Source: a virus
DNA length: 31,409 nucleotides
Virus record (IMG/VR): IMGVR_UViG_3300009152_000129
Location: 1-31,409 of that record
Direction: 5' to 3' (one strand)
The position numbers were made by a program, and so were the translations under genes. The notes under the pieces are model-generated. The model made no database searches, was not told where the DNA came from, and worked only from the letters and a program-made list of their open reading frames with translations. Every line of letters starts with the position of its first letter. The first letter of the stretch is position 1. Positions 5,965-10,729 of this stretch are shown here, piece after piece.

Positions 5965-5993
5965 AGTGTAGCACTGTGTGTATTATTTGTCAA
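5965..5993 (-). promoter_or_regulatory. Sigma70 promoter for tRNA-Lys and downstream tRNAs
   Basis: TTGACA (5988-5993), 17-bp spacer, TACACT (5965-5970), with predicted start about 13 nt before tRNA-Lys. Confidence 0.8.
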
Positions 5994-6004
5994 ATATTTT
6001 GTGG

Positions 6005-6086
6005 TCGGAGTGGCAGGATTCGAACCTGCGATGCTTTCGCGCTAGCTCCCAAAGCTAGTGACTTGACCAGGCTAGCCTACACTCCG
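6005..6086 (-). tRNA. tRNA-Pro(UGG) with enlarged variable region
   Basis: Acceptor CGGAGTG/CACTCCG, A73, CCA encoded, anticodon stem CTAGC/GCTAG around TTTGGGA (anticodon TGG), T-arm GCAGG/CCTGC. The variable region is about 12 nt (CGCGAAAGCATC), much longer than in normal tRNA-Pro. Confidence 0.87.
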
Positions 6087-6096
6087 AGTTGTTTGG

Positions 6097-6170
6097 TAGG
6101 AGATGACGAGTTCGAACCAACATCGTCCTCCTTGTAAGGGAGGTGCATAACCTCTCTGCTCAACTACCCT
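6097..6170 (-). tRNA. tRNA-Val(UAC), degenerate acceptor and D-stem
   Basis: Anticodon arm CCTCC-CTTACAA-GGAGG is identical to that of E. coli tRNA-Val(UAC), and the 3' end GTCATCTCCTACCA is similar. The 5' strand AGGGTAG mismatches ATCTCCT at two positions and the D-stem is poor. The first 11 nt double as the stop region of the upstream HNH gene, which may have altered the 5' end. Confidence 0.72.
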
Positions 6171-6687
6171 TATATTCTCTTAAATAAGAATTTCTCTTAG
6201 TTACTTTTTTGTATCTACTACCTTTTCCCTTACTGCCAAAGTTTTCTGTTTGACTGTGACAGTTAGGACATAACAGTCTTAAATTATTGATATTGTTGTT
6301 ATCACTATCTCCGTCAATATGATCTAATTGTAGCACAAGAGATTTATTATTCCAAGTATCTCCTTGCTCGCATTCAAAACATTTCTTATCAAATTTTTCA
6401 ATAAGATATTTCTTTAATGTATAAGAGGAATTACTCGTGCATTTATTAGATTCAATTCGTGGAATAGTTTCATTAATCCATTTGTACTTACCTTGACAAA
6501 CGTTGTCACAAAATTTGTTAATTTTGCTACGACCACTTAAATTCTCTTTACCGCAATGTAAACACGAATAGAATTTTGAATCTTTTTTTCTATCTATAAA
6601 AAAGCCTGTTTTGCGACTATGTGATCCAACATGACCACCATATTTTTGTCCAGAATCAAATGTTGCTCCGCAATGACAAATATACAT
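6160..6687 (-). CDS. HNH homing endonuclease
   Basis: A 175-aa protein with an N-terminal C2H2-like finger (CHCGATFD...GGHVGSH), a second Cys cluster (CLHCGKENL...FCDNVCQGKY) and a canonical HNH/zinc core at about residues 118-150 (LQLDHIDGDSDNNNINNL, then LLCPNCHSQT, with DHIDG and CPNCH). It is closely similar in layout to the 13843-14442 gene. The Shine-Dalgarno is weak (AGGAAAC, rather far upstream). Its final codons and TGA lie in the 5' end of tRNA-Val, the same arrangement as the 4506-5255 gene with tRNA-Ile. Confidence 0.88.
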   Translation of the reverse strand: MYICHCGATFDSGQKYGGHVGSHSRKTGFFIDRKKDSKFYSCLHCGKENLSGRSKINKFCDNVCQGKYKWINETIPRIESNKCTSNSSYTLKKYLIEKFDKKCFECEQGDTWNNKSLVLQLDHIDGDSDNNNINNLRLLCPNCHSQTENFGSKGKGSRYKKVTKRNSYLREYKGS

Positions 6688-6715
6688 AATGATTCAAGTT
6701 TCCTATAAATTTTGG

Positions 6716-6786
6716 AGCGGGATAGGAGAATCGAACTCCTGACTTTAGCTTGGAAGGCTAAGGTAATGCCATTTTACGAATCCCGC
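6716..6786 (-). tRNA. tRNA-Gly(UCC)
   Basis: Acceptor GCGGGAT/ATCCCGC, U73, CCA encoded, anticodon stem TTAGC/GCTAA around CTTCCAA (anticodon TCC), T-loop TTCGATT. Confidence 0.93.
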
Positions 6787-6800
6787 GTATCTAATTCTGG

Positions 6801-6886
6801 TTGCGGAACCTGGATTCGAACCAGGACAATGCATTAGATGTCTCAGGGTTATGAGCCCTGCGCTTTACCAATTAAACTATTCCGCT
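6801..6886 (-). tRNA. Initiator-like tRNA-Met(CAU) with long variable arm
   Basis: The anticodon arm CAGGG-CTCATAA-CCCTG has the three consecutive G:C pairs typical of initiator tRNA. With a 7-bp acceptor the first pair is A1-A72, i.e. unpaired as in initiators, and the 3' end GCAACCA matches E. coli tRNA-fMet. The variable region is about 18 nt with GACA/TGTC pairing, which is abnormal for Met. T-arm CCTGG/CCAGG. Confidence 0.82.
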
Positions 6887-7029
6887 ATAATTATTTATAC
6901 TGGCACATTGCTATGACAGATTTTTTGTATACCTGGCCCCCACTGTTCACGCCGATATACATGGCACCCGCTTTATTTGACGGTACGAGGGCCCCCTATA
7001 ACCGTACAGTCATTTAAGACTGTTTTGTG
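6887..7029 (-). other. Intergenic spacer with hairpins
   Basis: Downstream of the 7030-7389 gene the transcript can form ACAGTC-ATTTAA-GACTGT (7006-7023), and then a GC-rich stem around GGGCCC at 6982-7003. No U-tract follows, so these are processing or weak termination structures. A 24-codon ORF is present but unconvincing. Confidence 0.35.
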
Positions 7030-7389
7030 CTAGAGTAGCAGACTCTTTCGTCCACTCTCTAGAGCACACTTCATTGCAATTCCCAGCGCTGCGGCACATG
7101 GAAACCTATTGCCACGTTTGAACTTGAAGCCATTTAGCGTAAACGGCTTAAGAACCTCATCGCCATTCCACCATCCACGTTGGACATAAATATACCCGTC
7201 ACGTTCAAGAGACTCACGTAACTTGGTGAATTCTGGATGATCTATAGTACTGATCGCATAACTAGTATTTTCGTAGACTAGCGCATCTACTAATTCATCT
7301 GGCGTTAGTGTTTCTTTATTAGCAAAACGACTAAGACTAGTCTTTTGTGTAACACTAGTTAAATATTCTGATTCAATTGTAAAATTCAT
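7030..7389 (-). CDS. Hypothetical phage protein (119 aa)
   Basis: ORF with TTAGGAG 8 nt before the ATG. The N-terminal half is Thr/Ser-rich and contains TPDELVDALVYE, predicted helical. The C-terminal half contains a compact block (GYIYVQRGWWNGDEVLKPFTLNGFKFKR). No catalytic motif, signal peptide or membrane helix is visible. It is unusual in being an ordinary protein gene embedded in the tRNA cluster. Its ATG overlaps the stop of a 12-codon leader ORF (TAATG), so its translation is probably coupled to that leader. Function unknown. Confidence 0.65.
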   Translation of the reverse strand: MNFTIESEYLTSVTQKTSLSRFANKETLTPDELVDALVYENTSYAISTIDHPEFTKLRESLERDGYIYVQRGWWNGDEVLKPFTLNGFKFKRGNRFPCAAALGIAMKCALESGRKSLLL

Positions 7390-7427
7390 TACGATCTCCT
7401 AACATTTCTATATACACCTGCTGACAT
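7389..7427 (-). CDS. 12-aa leader peptide (MSAGVYRNVRRS)
   Basis: A 13-codon reading frame with a strong Shine-Dalgarno (AAGGAGAT) 5 nt before its ATG; its TAA overlaps the ATG of the next gene. The leader's last codons (AGG AGA TCG) themselves form the Shine-Dalgarno of the 7030-7389 gene. This geometry suggests translational coupling rather than a functional peptide. Confidence 0.5.
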   Translation of the reverse strand: MSAGVYRNVRRS

Positions 7428-7430
7428 ACG

Positions 7431-7451
7431 ATCTCCTTAATAAGAGGAGAT
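7431..7451 (-). promoter_or_regulatory. Hairpin sequestering the leader Shine-Dalgarno
   Basis: A perfect inverted repeat in the RNA: ATCTCCT, 7-nt loop, AGGAGAT. The 3' arm is the leader's Shine-Dalgarno, so folding would block initiation of the leader and of the coupled gene. The same ATCTCCT could alternatively pair with the second AGGAGAT further downstream. Confidence 0.5.
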
Positions 7452-7634
7452 TAGATTTTTTACAGCCGACGATTACCCTACACGGCATCATGAATAGTGT
7501 AGGCTTTACCTGGCATATTTATAAGATAATTGCCAGCATCTAACGAAGGGTGTCTTACCACCCCAAACTAATATATAGTATAAGTATATTATTAATAAGA
7601 CATATATCAGCATGTGTATATAGAAAACGACTGG

Positions 7635-7709
7635 AGCACAGGGCCGGATTCGAACCGGCGGTTTTACGGTTTTGCAAACCGTTGCATTGGGCCTCTCTGC
7701 CACCTGTGC
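7635..7709 (-). tRNA. tRNA-Cys(GCA)
   Basis: Acceptor GCACAGG/CCTGTGC, U73 (Cys identity), CCA encoded, anticodon stem ACGGT/ACCGT around TTGCAAA (anticodon GCA), T-arm GCCGG/CCGGC. Confidence 0.93.
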
Positions 7710-7715
7710 GTTTGG

Positions 7716-7789
7716 TGGTGACGGGCAGGTTCGAACTGCCTTCATTCAGCCTTATGAGGGCTGCGTATTTCCACTAATACTACATCACC
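7716..7789 (-). tRNA. tRNA with CAU anticodon (elongator Met or Ile2)
   Basis: Acceptor GGTGATG/CGTCACC, A73, CCA encoded, D-stem GTAT/ATAC, anticodon stem CAGCC/GGCTG around CTCATAA, T-arm GGCAG/CTGCC. It lacks initiator features, so it is elongator Met or a lysidine-modified Ile2; sequence alone does not decide. Confidence 0.9.
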
Positions 7790-7805
7790 AAATATAAATA
7801 ACAAC

Positions 7806-8084
7806 GTGAGTAAAGAACGTATACCACTCAACTTACGCAGACGTGTCATTGAACGTGACGGTCTACGGTGTGTCTATTGCGATGACGACTTAACTGGTGC
7901 GGAAGTACACCTTGATCATGTAGTGCCTGAAAGCTGTGGTGGTCCAACAACATACGACAACTTACAAGTTACCTGCCGTAAATGCAATCTTGCAAAAGGC
8001 GTACTTACTGAAGGTGAGTTCACGGCTAAATTACGTCAACGTGCAATAAACATACTGGCTAGACTAGGTCCTGGTTCAATATAA
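7806..8084 (+). CDS. Small HNH endonuclease
   Basis: A 92-aa protein with the classic compact HNH fold: RRRVIERDGLRCVYCDDDL, LDHVVPESCGGPTTYDNL, CRKCNLAKG. The CxxC pairs and the DHVVP metal-binding His are present. Initiation appears to use GTG 7806. No Shine-Dalgarno is visible, but TATAAATA, the T4-type late promoter sequence, ends 4 nt upstream, which would give an almost leaderless mRNA. It lies on the plus strand against the tRNA genes and is probably a free-standing homing or nicking enzyme. Confidence 0.85.
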   Translation: MSKERIPLNLRRRVIERDGLRCVYCDDDLTGAEVHLDHVVPESCGGPTTYDNLQVTCRKCNLAKGVLTEGEFTAKLRQRAINILARLGPGSI

Positions 8085-8096
8085 CAGACAAGCGAC

Positions 8097-8221
8097 CACT
8101 TCATACAGTCCAGTCGGACATTTTCTAATTTTGATGGAGGCACTGAGTTACGAGTCAGACTATGCCCCTAGTTATCGTAATCGCTAGGTAATTTCAAGTC
8201 AGACAGAAGTGTGTTCTTTAT
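8097..8221 (-). ncRNA. Structured RNA module H (predicted)
   Basis: Closed by CACTTC/GAAGTG. Inside are hairpins CCTAG/CTAGG and GTCC-GACT-GGAC and a T-arm-like stem around CTCGTAAC. No ORF. It is the last and weakest module of the array. Confidence 0.35.
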
Positions 8222-8251
8222 AGACGCACAACATTTCCTTTTGCATATGGC

Positions 8252-8343
8252 GCTGTATTTTCTCCAAGAAGATTGACCTATCGTTCTTCTCTTTACACTG
8301 CGACAGCTTTGAACTGAGAGATCGCAGTAACTTGGAATACAGC
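8252..8343 (-). ncRNA. Structured RNA module G (predicted)
   Basis: Outer stem GCTGTATT/AATACAGC (8 bp), with inner hairpins ACTGCGA/TCGCAGT and AGAAGA/TCTTCT, which gives a three-way junction. No protein-coding potential. Confidence 0.5.
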
Positions 8344-8353
8344 ATAACTTGGC

Positions 8354-8421
8354 GTACATGGAGATCATTTCAATCGTCTTTCGCTCTCGCAAGAGTACCC
8401 TCAATCTTCGGGCTCATGTAC
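8354..8421 (-). ncRNA. Structured RNA module F (predicted)
   Basis: Outer stem GTACATG/CATGTAC extended by AG/CT, with inner hairpin CTCT-TGCG-AGAG. It lies directly downstream of the tRNA-Tyr-like gene. Confidence 0.4.
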
Positions 8422-8430
8422 ATATCTTGG

Positions 8431-8515
8431 TGGGGACTGAAGGAATCGAACCTAATTGCCGCCACTCTGCATATTATGGCAAGTGATTTACAGTCACCCG
8501 CAGAGAACAGCCCCC
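8431..8515 (-). tRNA. tRNA-Tyr(GUA)-like, D-arm almost absent
   Basis: Acceptor GGGGGCT/AGTCCCC, A73, CCA encoded, anticodon stem GGTGA/TCACT around CTGTAAA (anticodon GTA), class II variable region with TTGCC/GGCAA. Only about 10 nt separate acceptor and anticodon arm, too few for a D-arm. The T-stem is weak (AGG/CCT). It may be a pseudogene. Confidence 0.6.
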
Positions 8516-8525
8516 AAAATTCTTT

Positions 8526-8633
8526 ACCATATTTCAACACACTGATGGGCTTCTTTTAAGTCGAACTAACCCCGCACCCTAGTGATTTATTCCTCCCTGG
8601 TCAGAGGTTGTTTTCAATGTGTTGAAATATGGT
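8526..8633 (-). ncRNA. Structured RNA module with 16-bp terminal stem
   Basis: ACCATATTTCAACACA at one end pairs perfectly with TGTGTTGAAATATGGT at the other. Inside are hairpins CCTC/GAGG and CAC-TAGG-GTG. The 16-mer recurs once more at 8794-8809. No ORF; RNA processed at the stem is the simplest reading. Confidence 0.6.
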
Positions 8634-8697
8634 TTCCTACTTTGCGCGACCGTTCGGAACAATTCAAGACGCACCCACTAAGCACAGTGTCCTTGAT

Positions 8698-8783
8698 TCT
8701 CAGACCTGGGACTCGAACCCAGCACACTATCTTAGTTAGTAAGAGTGCAATCTTATTAACTTACGGTGTGAACCTATCTCTGA
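8698..8783 (-). pseudogene. Degenerate class II tRNA-like sequence
   Basis: A perfect T-arm (CTGGG-TTCGAGT-CCCAG) and a possible anticodon arm TAAGA/TCTTA with a 6-nt loop TTGCAC, plus a variable arm ACTA/TAGT. The acceptor strands pair poorly and CCA is not encoded. Confidence 0.4.
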
Positions 8784-8799
8784 TATTGCTTTTACCATA

Positions 8800-8858
8800 T
8801 TTCAACACACTCGTTGCATCAGTCGATAAGAGCAGTCGATACAAAAAATGTGTTGAAA
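8800..8858 (-). ncRNA. Structured RNA module E (predicted)
   Basis: Closed by TTTCAACACA/TGTGTTGAAA (10 bp), enclosing two copies of ATCGACTG. It lies downstream of the promoter at 8914-8942 and its hairpin/boxA leader. Confidence 0.5.
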
Positions 8859-8873
8859 AAAAACTCTATGCTA

Positions 8874-8905
8874 ATTGTATAAAGAACTGTGTTGATTTCT
8901 CAACA
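8874..8905 (-). promoter_or_regulatory. rrn-like leader: GNRA hairpin plus boxA (E)
   Basis: Transcript order: TGTTGA-GAAA-TCAACA hairpin (8890-8905), then AGTTCTTTATACAAT (8874-8888), which resembles the rrn boxA TGCTCTTTAACAAT. It lies immediately after the predicted start of the 8914-8942 promoter. Confidence 0.55.
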
Positions 8906-8913
8906 TTGATGAC

Positions 8914-8942
8914 AGTATATCAGTGTCCTGATTTATTGTCAA
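8914..8942 (-). promoter_or_regulatory. Sigma70 promoter
   Basis: TTGACA (8937-8942), 17 bp, TATACT (8914-8919). The spacer begins ATAAATC, shared with three sister promoters. Confidence 0.85.
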
Positions 8943-8944
8943 GA

Positions 8945-9060
8945 AACTGTCGGGTAGCTTAATGTGTGATTTCCACTACCCTGTTACTCTGTATCAGTCT
9001 AGGCTAATCATTGCTGAAAATTCCTAGCATCAACCTGCGTCACACTGTGTTCAGACAGTT
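8945..9060 (-). ncRNA. Structured RNA module D (predicted)
   Basis: Closed by AACTGTC/GACAGTT, with inner stems GGGTAG/CTACCC and CTAGG/CCTAG. It starts almost exactly at the predicted start of the 9064-9092 promoter and ends 2 nt before the next -35 box. Confidence 0.6.
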
Positions 9061-9063
9061 ATA

Positions 9064-9092
9064 ACTATAACAGGACCGTGATTTATTGTCAA
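9064..9092 (-). promoter_or_regulatory. Sigma70 promoter
   Basis: TTGACA (9087-9092), 17 bp, TATAGT (9064-9069). Confidence 0.83.
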
Positions 9093-9102
9093 CAACTTTC
9101 AA

Positions 9103-9217
9103 TGATTAGATCGAAGTGCACTCGCATCTGCTTTTTGAGCCGCGTGTTCTCCGCCCTTGATTCCTAGACTAGTACTAGGGGCGTGTGCCCATTTACACTA
9201 GCACTTCGATCTAATCA
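9103..9217 (-). ncRNA. Structured RNA module C with 17-bp terminal stem
   Basis: TGATTAGATCGAAGTGC and GCACTTCGATCTAATCA pair perfectly across about 80 nt that themselves fold as GGGC-ACAC-GCCC and CCTAG-TACTAGT-CTAGG hairpins. No coding potential. It follows the hairpin/boxA leader at 9221-9251. Confidence 0.65.
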
Positions 9218-9220
9218 CTG

Positions 9221-9251
9221 AATTTTAAAGAACTACGCTGATTTCTCAACG
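9221..9251 (-). promoter_or_regulatory. rrn-like leader: GNRA hairpin plus boxA (C)
   Basis: CGTTGA-GAAA-TCAGCG hairpin (9236-9251), then AGTTCTTTAAAATT (9221-9234). Compared with the leader at 8874-8905 the stem has changed on both sides (U-A to C-G), i.e. compensatory change. Confidence 0.55.
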
Positions 9252-9259
9252 TTAGAGAC

Positions 9260-9288
9260 AGTATATCAAACTTCTGATTTACTGTCAA
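9260..9288 (-). promoter_or_regulatory. Sigma70 promoter
   Basis: TTGACA (9283-9288), 17 bp, TATACT (9260-9265). Confidence 0.85.
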
Positions 9289-9292
9289 GTTT

Positions 9293-9432
9293 CTGTAGTG
9301 ATCTTGATTCAACACATGATACTATCTAGATGATTCAGTAGCTGTATCGGCCGATTATCTACTATCTGTCACCCTACGCTCCCTTGGTCCTTTGGGAATG
9401 GCTTACCCTGTGCTGAATCAAGATCACTACAG
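9293..9432 (-). ncRNA. Structured RNA module B with 19-bp terminal stem
   Basis: CTGTAGTGATCTTGATTCA pairs perfectly with its reverse complement 100 nt later. The inside contains ATCGGCCGAT within GTAG/CTAC, and TCCC/GGGA. A near-perfect boxA lies directly upstream. A double-stranded stalk of this length is a typical RNase III substrate, as in pre-rRNA. Confidence 0.68.
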
Positions 9433-9463
9433 ATTGTTAAAGAACAGCAGTTTACGCTACTGC
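9433..9463 (-). promoter_or_regulatory. rrn-like leader: hairpin plus boxA (B)
   Basis: GCAGT-AGCGTAA-ACTGC hairpin (9447-9463) followed directly by TGTTCTTTAACAAT (9433-9446), which matches the E. coli rrn boxA TGCTCTTTAACAAT at 13 of 14 positions. Confidence 0.6.
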
Positions 9464-9474
9464 CAAACGAAGAC

Positions 9475-9500
9475 CTGTGGGTTCTCAGGCTACCCCACAC
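9475..9500 (-). ncRNA. Hairpin between modules A and B
   Basis: GTGTGGG and CCCACAG flank a short loop (stem GTGGG/CCCAC), a further stable element in the same transcript. Confidence 0.4.
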
Positions 9501-9510
9501 TAGACGTTAT

Positions 9511-9613
9511 ACTGACAACTGGGATTGTGCTTCCCGAAACATTCTGTAGCGGCGGTGGGAGTTTGTTGTCCCTCGTTTATGCCGACTACACTCAGACCCT
9601 GTTTGTTGTCAGT
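9511..9613 (-). ncRNA. Structured RNA module A (predicted)
   Basis: Closed by ACTGACAAC/GTTGTCAGT. Inner stems: GTAG-CGGC/GCCG-CTAC enclosing GGGA/TCCC, and GGGA-AGCACAA-TCCC. It lies 12 nt after the predicted start of the strongest promoter (9632-9660). No protein-coding potential. Confidence 0.6.
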
Positions 9614-9631
9614 TCTCTAGCGTATGAATAC

Positions 9632-9660
9632 ATTATAGACGAGGCTTGATTTATTGTCAA
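9632..9660 (-). promoter_or_regulatory. Perfect-consensus sigma70 promoter for the RNA array
   Basis: TTGACA (9655-9660), 17 bp, TATAAT (9632-9637). The TGA stop of the 9657-9920 gene is part of the -35 hexamer. Confidence 0.88.
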
Positions 9661-9920
9661 ATTACGGCAAGACCAAAATGTTGCTTCAGTCCATTAACTG
9701 AGGCATTACGCATGCCTTTCTCGATTTGGTCACGATAATCACCGTAGCCAAGAGGCGTACTATCAACAACCTCCATGCATTCCCTAACAATCAACTCGGC
9801 GAACTTATCCAATGCTGCTTGACTGATAATAAAGCCTTCCAAATCAGGATGCTTTGGGTCCCAGTATTTGTGCCTATTACATCCAGCCTCAAACGCAAAT
9901 TCATCAATTCGTTCGTTCAT
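9657..9920 (-). CDS. Small paralogous phage protein (MNERI...FAELIV family), copy 1
   Basis: An 87-aa protein. The start at ATG 9920 is preferred over ATG 9926 because AAAGGAG lies 7 nt before the former but only 1 nt before the latter. It has the family pattern: N-terminal MNERIDEFAFEAG helix, central KFAELIVRECMEVV, C-terminal QHFG. Seven copies of this layout occur between 9.6 and 13.2 kb. The family is common in large phage genomes and uncharacterised. The stop codon overlaps the -35 box of the next promoter. Confidence 0.8.
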   Translation of the reverse strand: MNERIDEFAFEAGCNRHKYWDPKHPDLEGFIISQAALDKFAELIVRECMEVVDSTPLGYGDYRDQIEKGMRNASVNGLKQHFGLAVI

Positions 9921-9932
9921 TCTCATGCTCCT

Positions 9933-10097
9933 TTATTGCTCTTGTACCTTACGCAGAGTGGCGATCAGTTGGGGCAGCAGATTGATGCCAACGGAGCAGA
10001 CAAATTCGCTTTCTGCTTCACCGGGTTCACCAACCCATACCTCTACCAAGTTGCTGCCGATTTGACGAGTTTGAAACGGATTGATTGTGACTTTCAT
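9933..10097 (-). CDS. Small hypothetical protein (54 aa)
   Basis: Start at ATG 10097, chosen because AAGGAG lies 8 nt upstream and a consensus promoter ends about 30 nt upstream; longer in-frame starts would cross that promoter. The protein is beta-rich (VTINPFQTRQIGSNLVEVWV) with an acidic middle (GEPGEAESEF) and a helical tail. It is the first gene of a short promoter-proximal unit with the 9657-9920 gene. Function unknown. Confidence 0.65.
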   Translation of the reverse strand: MKVTINPFQTRQIGSNLVEVWVGEPGEAESEFVCSVGINLLPQLIATLRKVQEQ

Positions 10098-10127
10098 CGT
10101 GTGCTCCTTGCTGTCTACTATGAATAC

Positions 10128-10156
10128 AGTATAGCAAAGATCCGATTTATTGTCAA
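10128..10156 (-). promoter_or_regulatory. Sigma70 promoter within the small-gene operon
   Basis: TTGACA (10151-10156), 17 bp, TATACT (10128-10133). The -35 box contains the TGA stop of the 10153-10299 ORF, as at 9657. Confidence 0.86.
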
Positions 10157-10299
10157 ATGGTCTTTTCCAACCACAGACTACAGAATAGAACGGCAGTGAC
10201 CAGCAGTGCTCGCATTTCCCCGTAGTTCTTGTCACTCCTTGCGAATCCTGCCAGACACATTGTTGCTACGAATCCAGCGAAATAAAAATATTCCATCAT
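10153..10299 (-). CDS. Small membrane protein (48 aa)
   Basis: ORF starting MMEYFYFAGFVATMCLAGFA, overlapping the stop of the upstream gene as ATGATG, with AGGAG about 5 nt upstream. Two hydrophobic segments (residues about 4-19 and 31-43) are separated by a polar loop (RSDKNYGEMR), suggesting a two-helix inner-membrane peptide. The TGA stop falls inside the -35 box of the following promoter. Function unknown. Confidence 0.6.
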   Translation of the reverse strand: MMEYFYFAGFVATMCLAGFARSDKNYGEMRALLVTAVLFCSLWLEKTI

Positions 10300-10550
10300 T
10301 CAACTCCTAGATAATCTTCAATATACTGTTTGACAGAAATAGCACCCGACGCTTCTTTTTCTAGACCATATGTAAGATACCCCACTTGAGCAACCTCACA
10401 CATTCTCATACATTCCTGAACAATAAGTTCGGCGAACTTTTCCAAATCATAAGGTATTACTGTAGCAGTATCAACGCCATAGTTGTCAGAAGAAACATCA
10501 AATTCGATGTCAGCCTGCTTGGCCAGTTCCCGAATTCGTTCGTTCATCAT
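10296..10550 (-). CDS. MNERI...FAELIV family paralogue, copy 2
   Basis: An 84-aa protein. The N-terminal MNERIRELAKQADIEF helix, then a variable 25-residue stretch, then KFAELIVQECMRMC and a C-terminal YIEDYLGVE. Start is ATG 10550 or, matching the family better, the next codon at 10547; GAGG precedes both. It overlaps both neighbours by 4 nt. Function unknown. Confidence 0.78.
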   Translation of the reverse strand: MMNERIRELAKQADIEFDVSSDNYGVDTATVIPYDLEKFAELIVQECMRMCEVAQVGYLTYGLEKEASGAISVKQYIEDYLGVE

Positions 10551-10729
10551 TCAACCTCAAAACTGTCCAGGATCTGTCTACCGATACCTACTCGGCCCTC
10601 GTGTTCCATAATACCAGCAACAAGGGCACATTCCCGAACAATCAGTTCGGCAAGTTTATTGGCCCTGCTAGCAATTTCAGGAGCAGCATACCCTGCTTCC
10701 TGCATTAATTGATTTAATCGTTCGTTCAT
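10547..10729 (-). CDS. MNERI...FAELIV family paralogue, copy 3 (short)
   Basis: A 60-aa protein starting MNERLNQLMQEAGY at ATG 10729. This start overlaps the TGA of the preceding membrane-peptide gene (ATGA), which rules out the longer frame to 10807. Core KLAELIVRECALVAG, end ILDSFEVE. The spacer between motifs is shorter than in its paralogues. Confidence 0.75.
   Translation of the reverse strand: MNERLNQLMQEAGYAAPEIASRANKLAELIVRECALVAGIMEHEGRVGIGRQILDSFEVE

Noticed and set aside
6936-6972. A 24-codon minus-strand ORF downstream of the 7030-7389 gene
   Set aside because: Short, overlaps hairpins, and lacks a clear ribosome site.
7794-7801. T4-type late promoters (TATAAATA) as a general system
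   Set aside because: The octamer precedes the 7806 gene convincingly, but other occurrences (2774, 3050, 6893, 7517) are not positioned before genes in the right orientation; in AT-rich DNA chance is likely.
8526-8633. Insertion sequence or MITE with terminal inverted repeats
   Set aside because: No transposase, no target-site duplication, and neighbouring modules have different stem sequences; RNA structure explains it better.
9103-9432. Circularly permuted tRNAs inside the RNA modules
   Set aside because: No acceptor, T-arm or anticodon arm combination could be assembled in permuted order in modules B or C.
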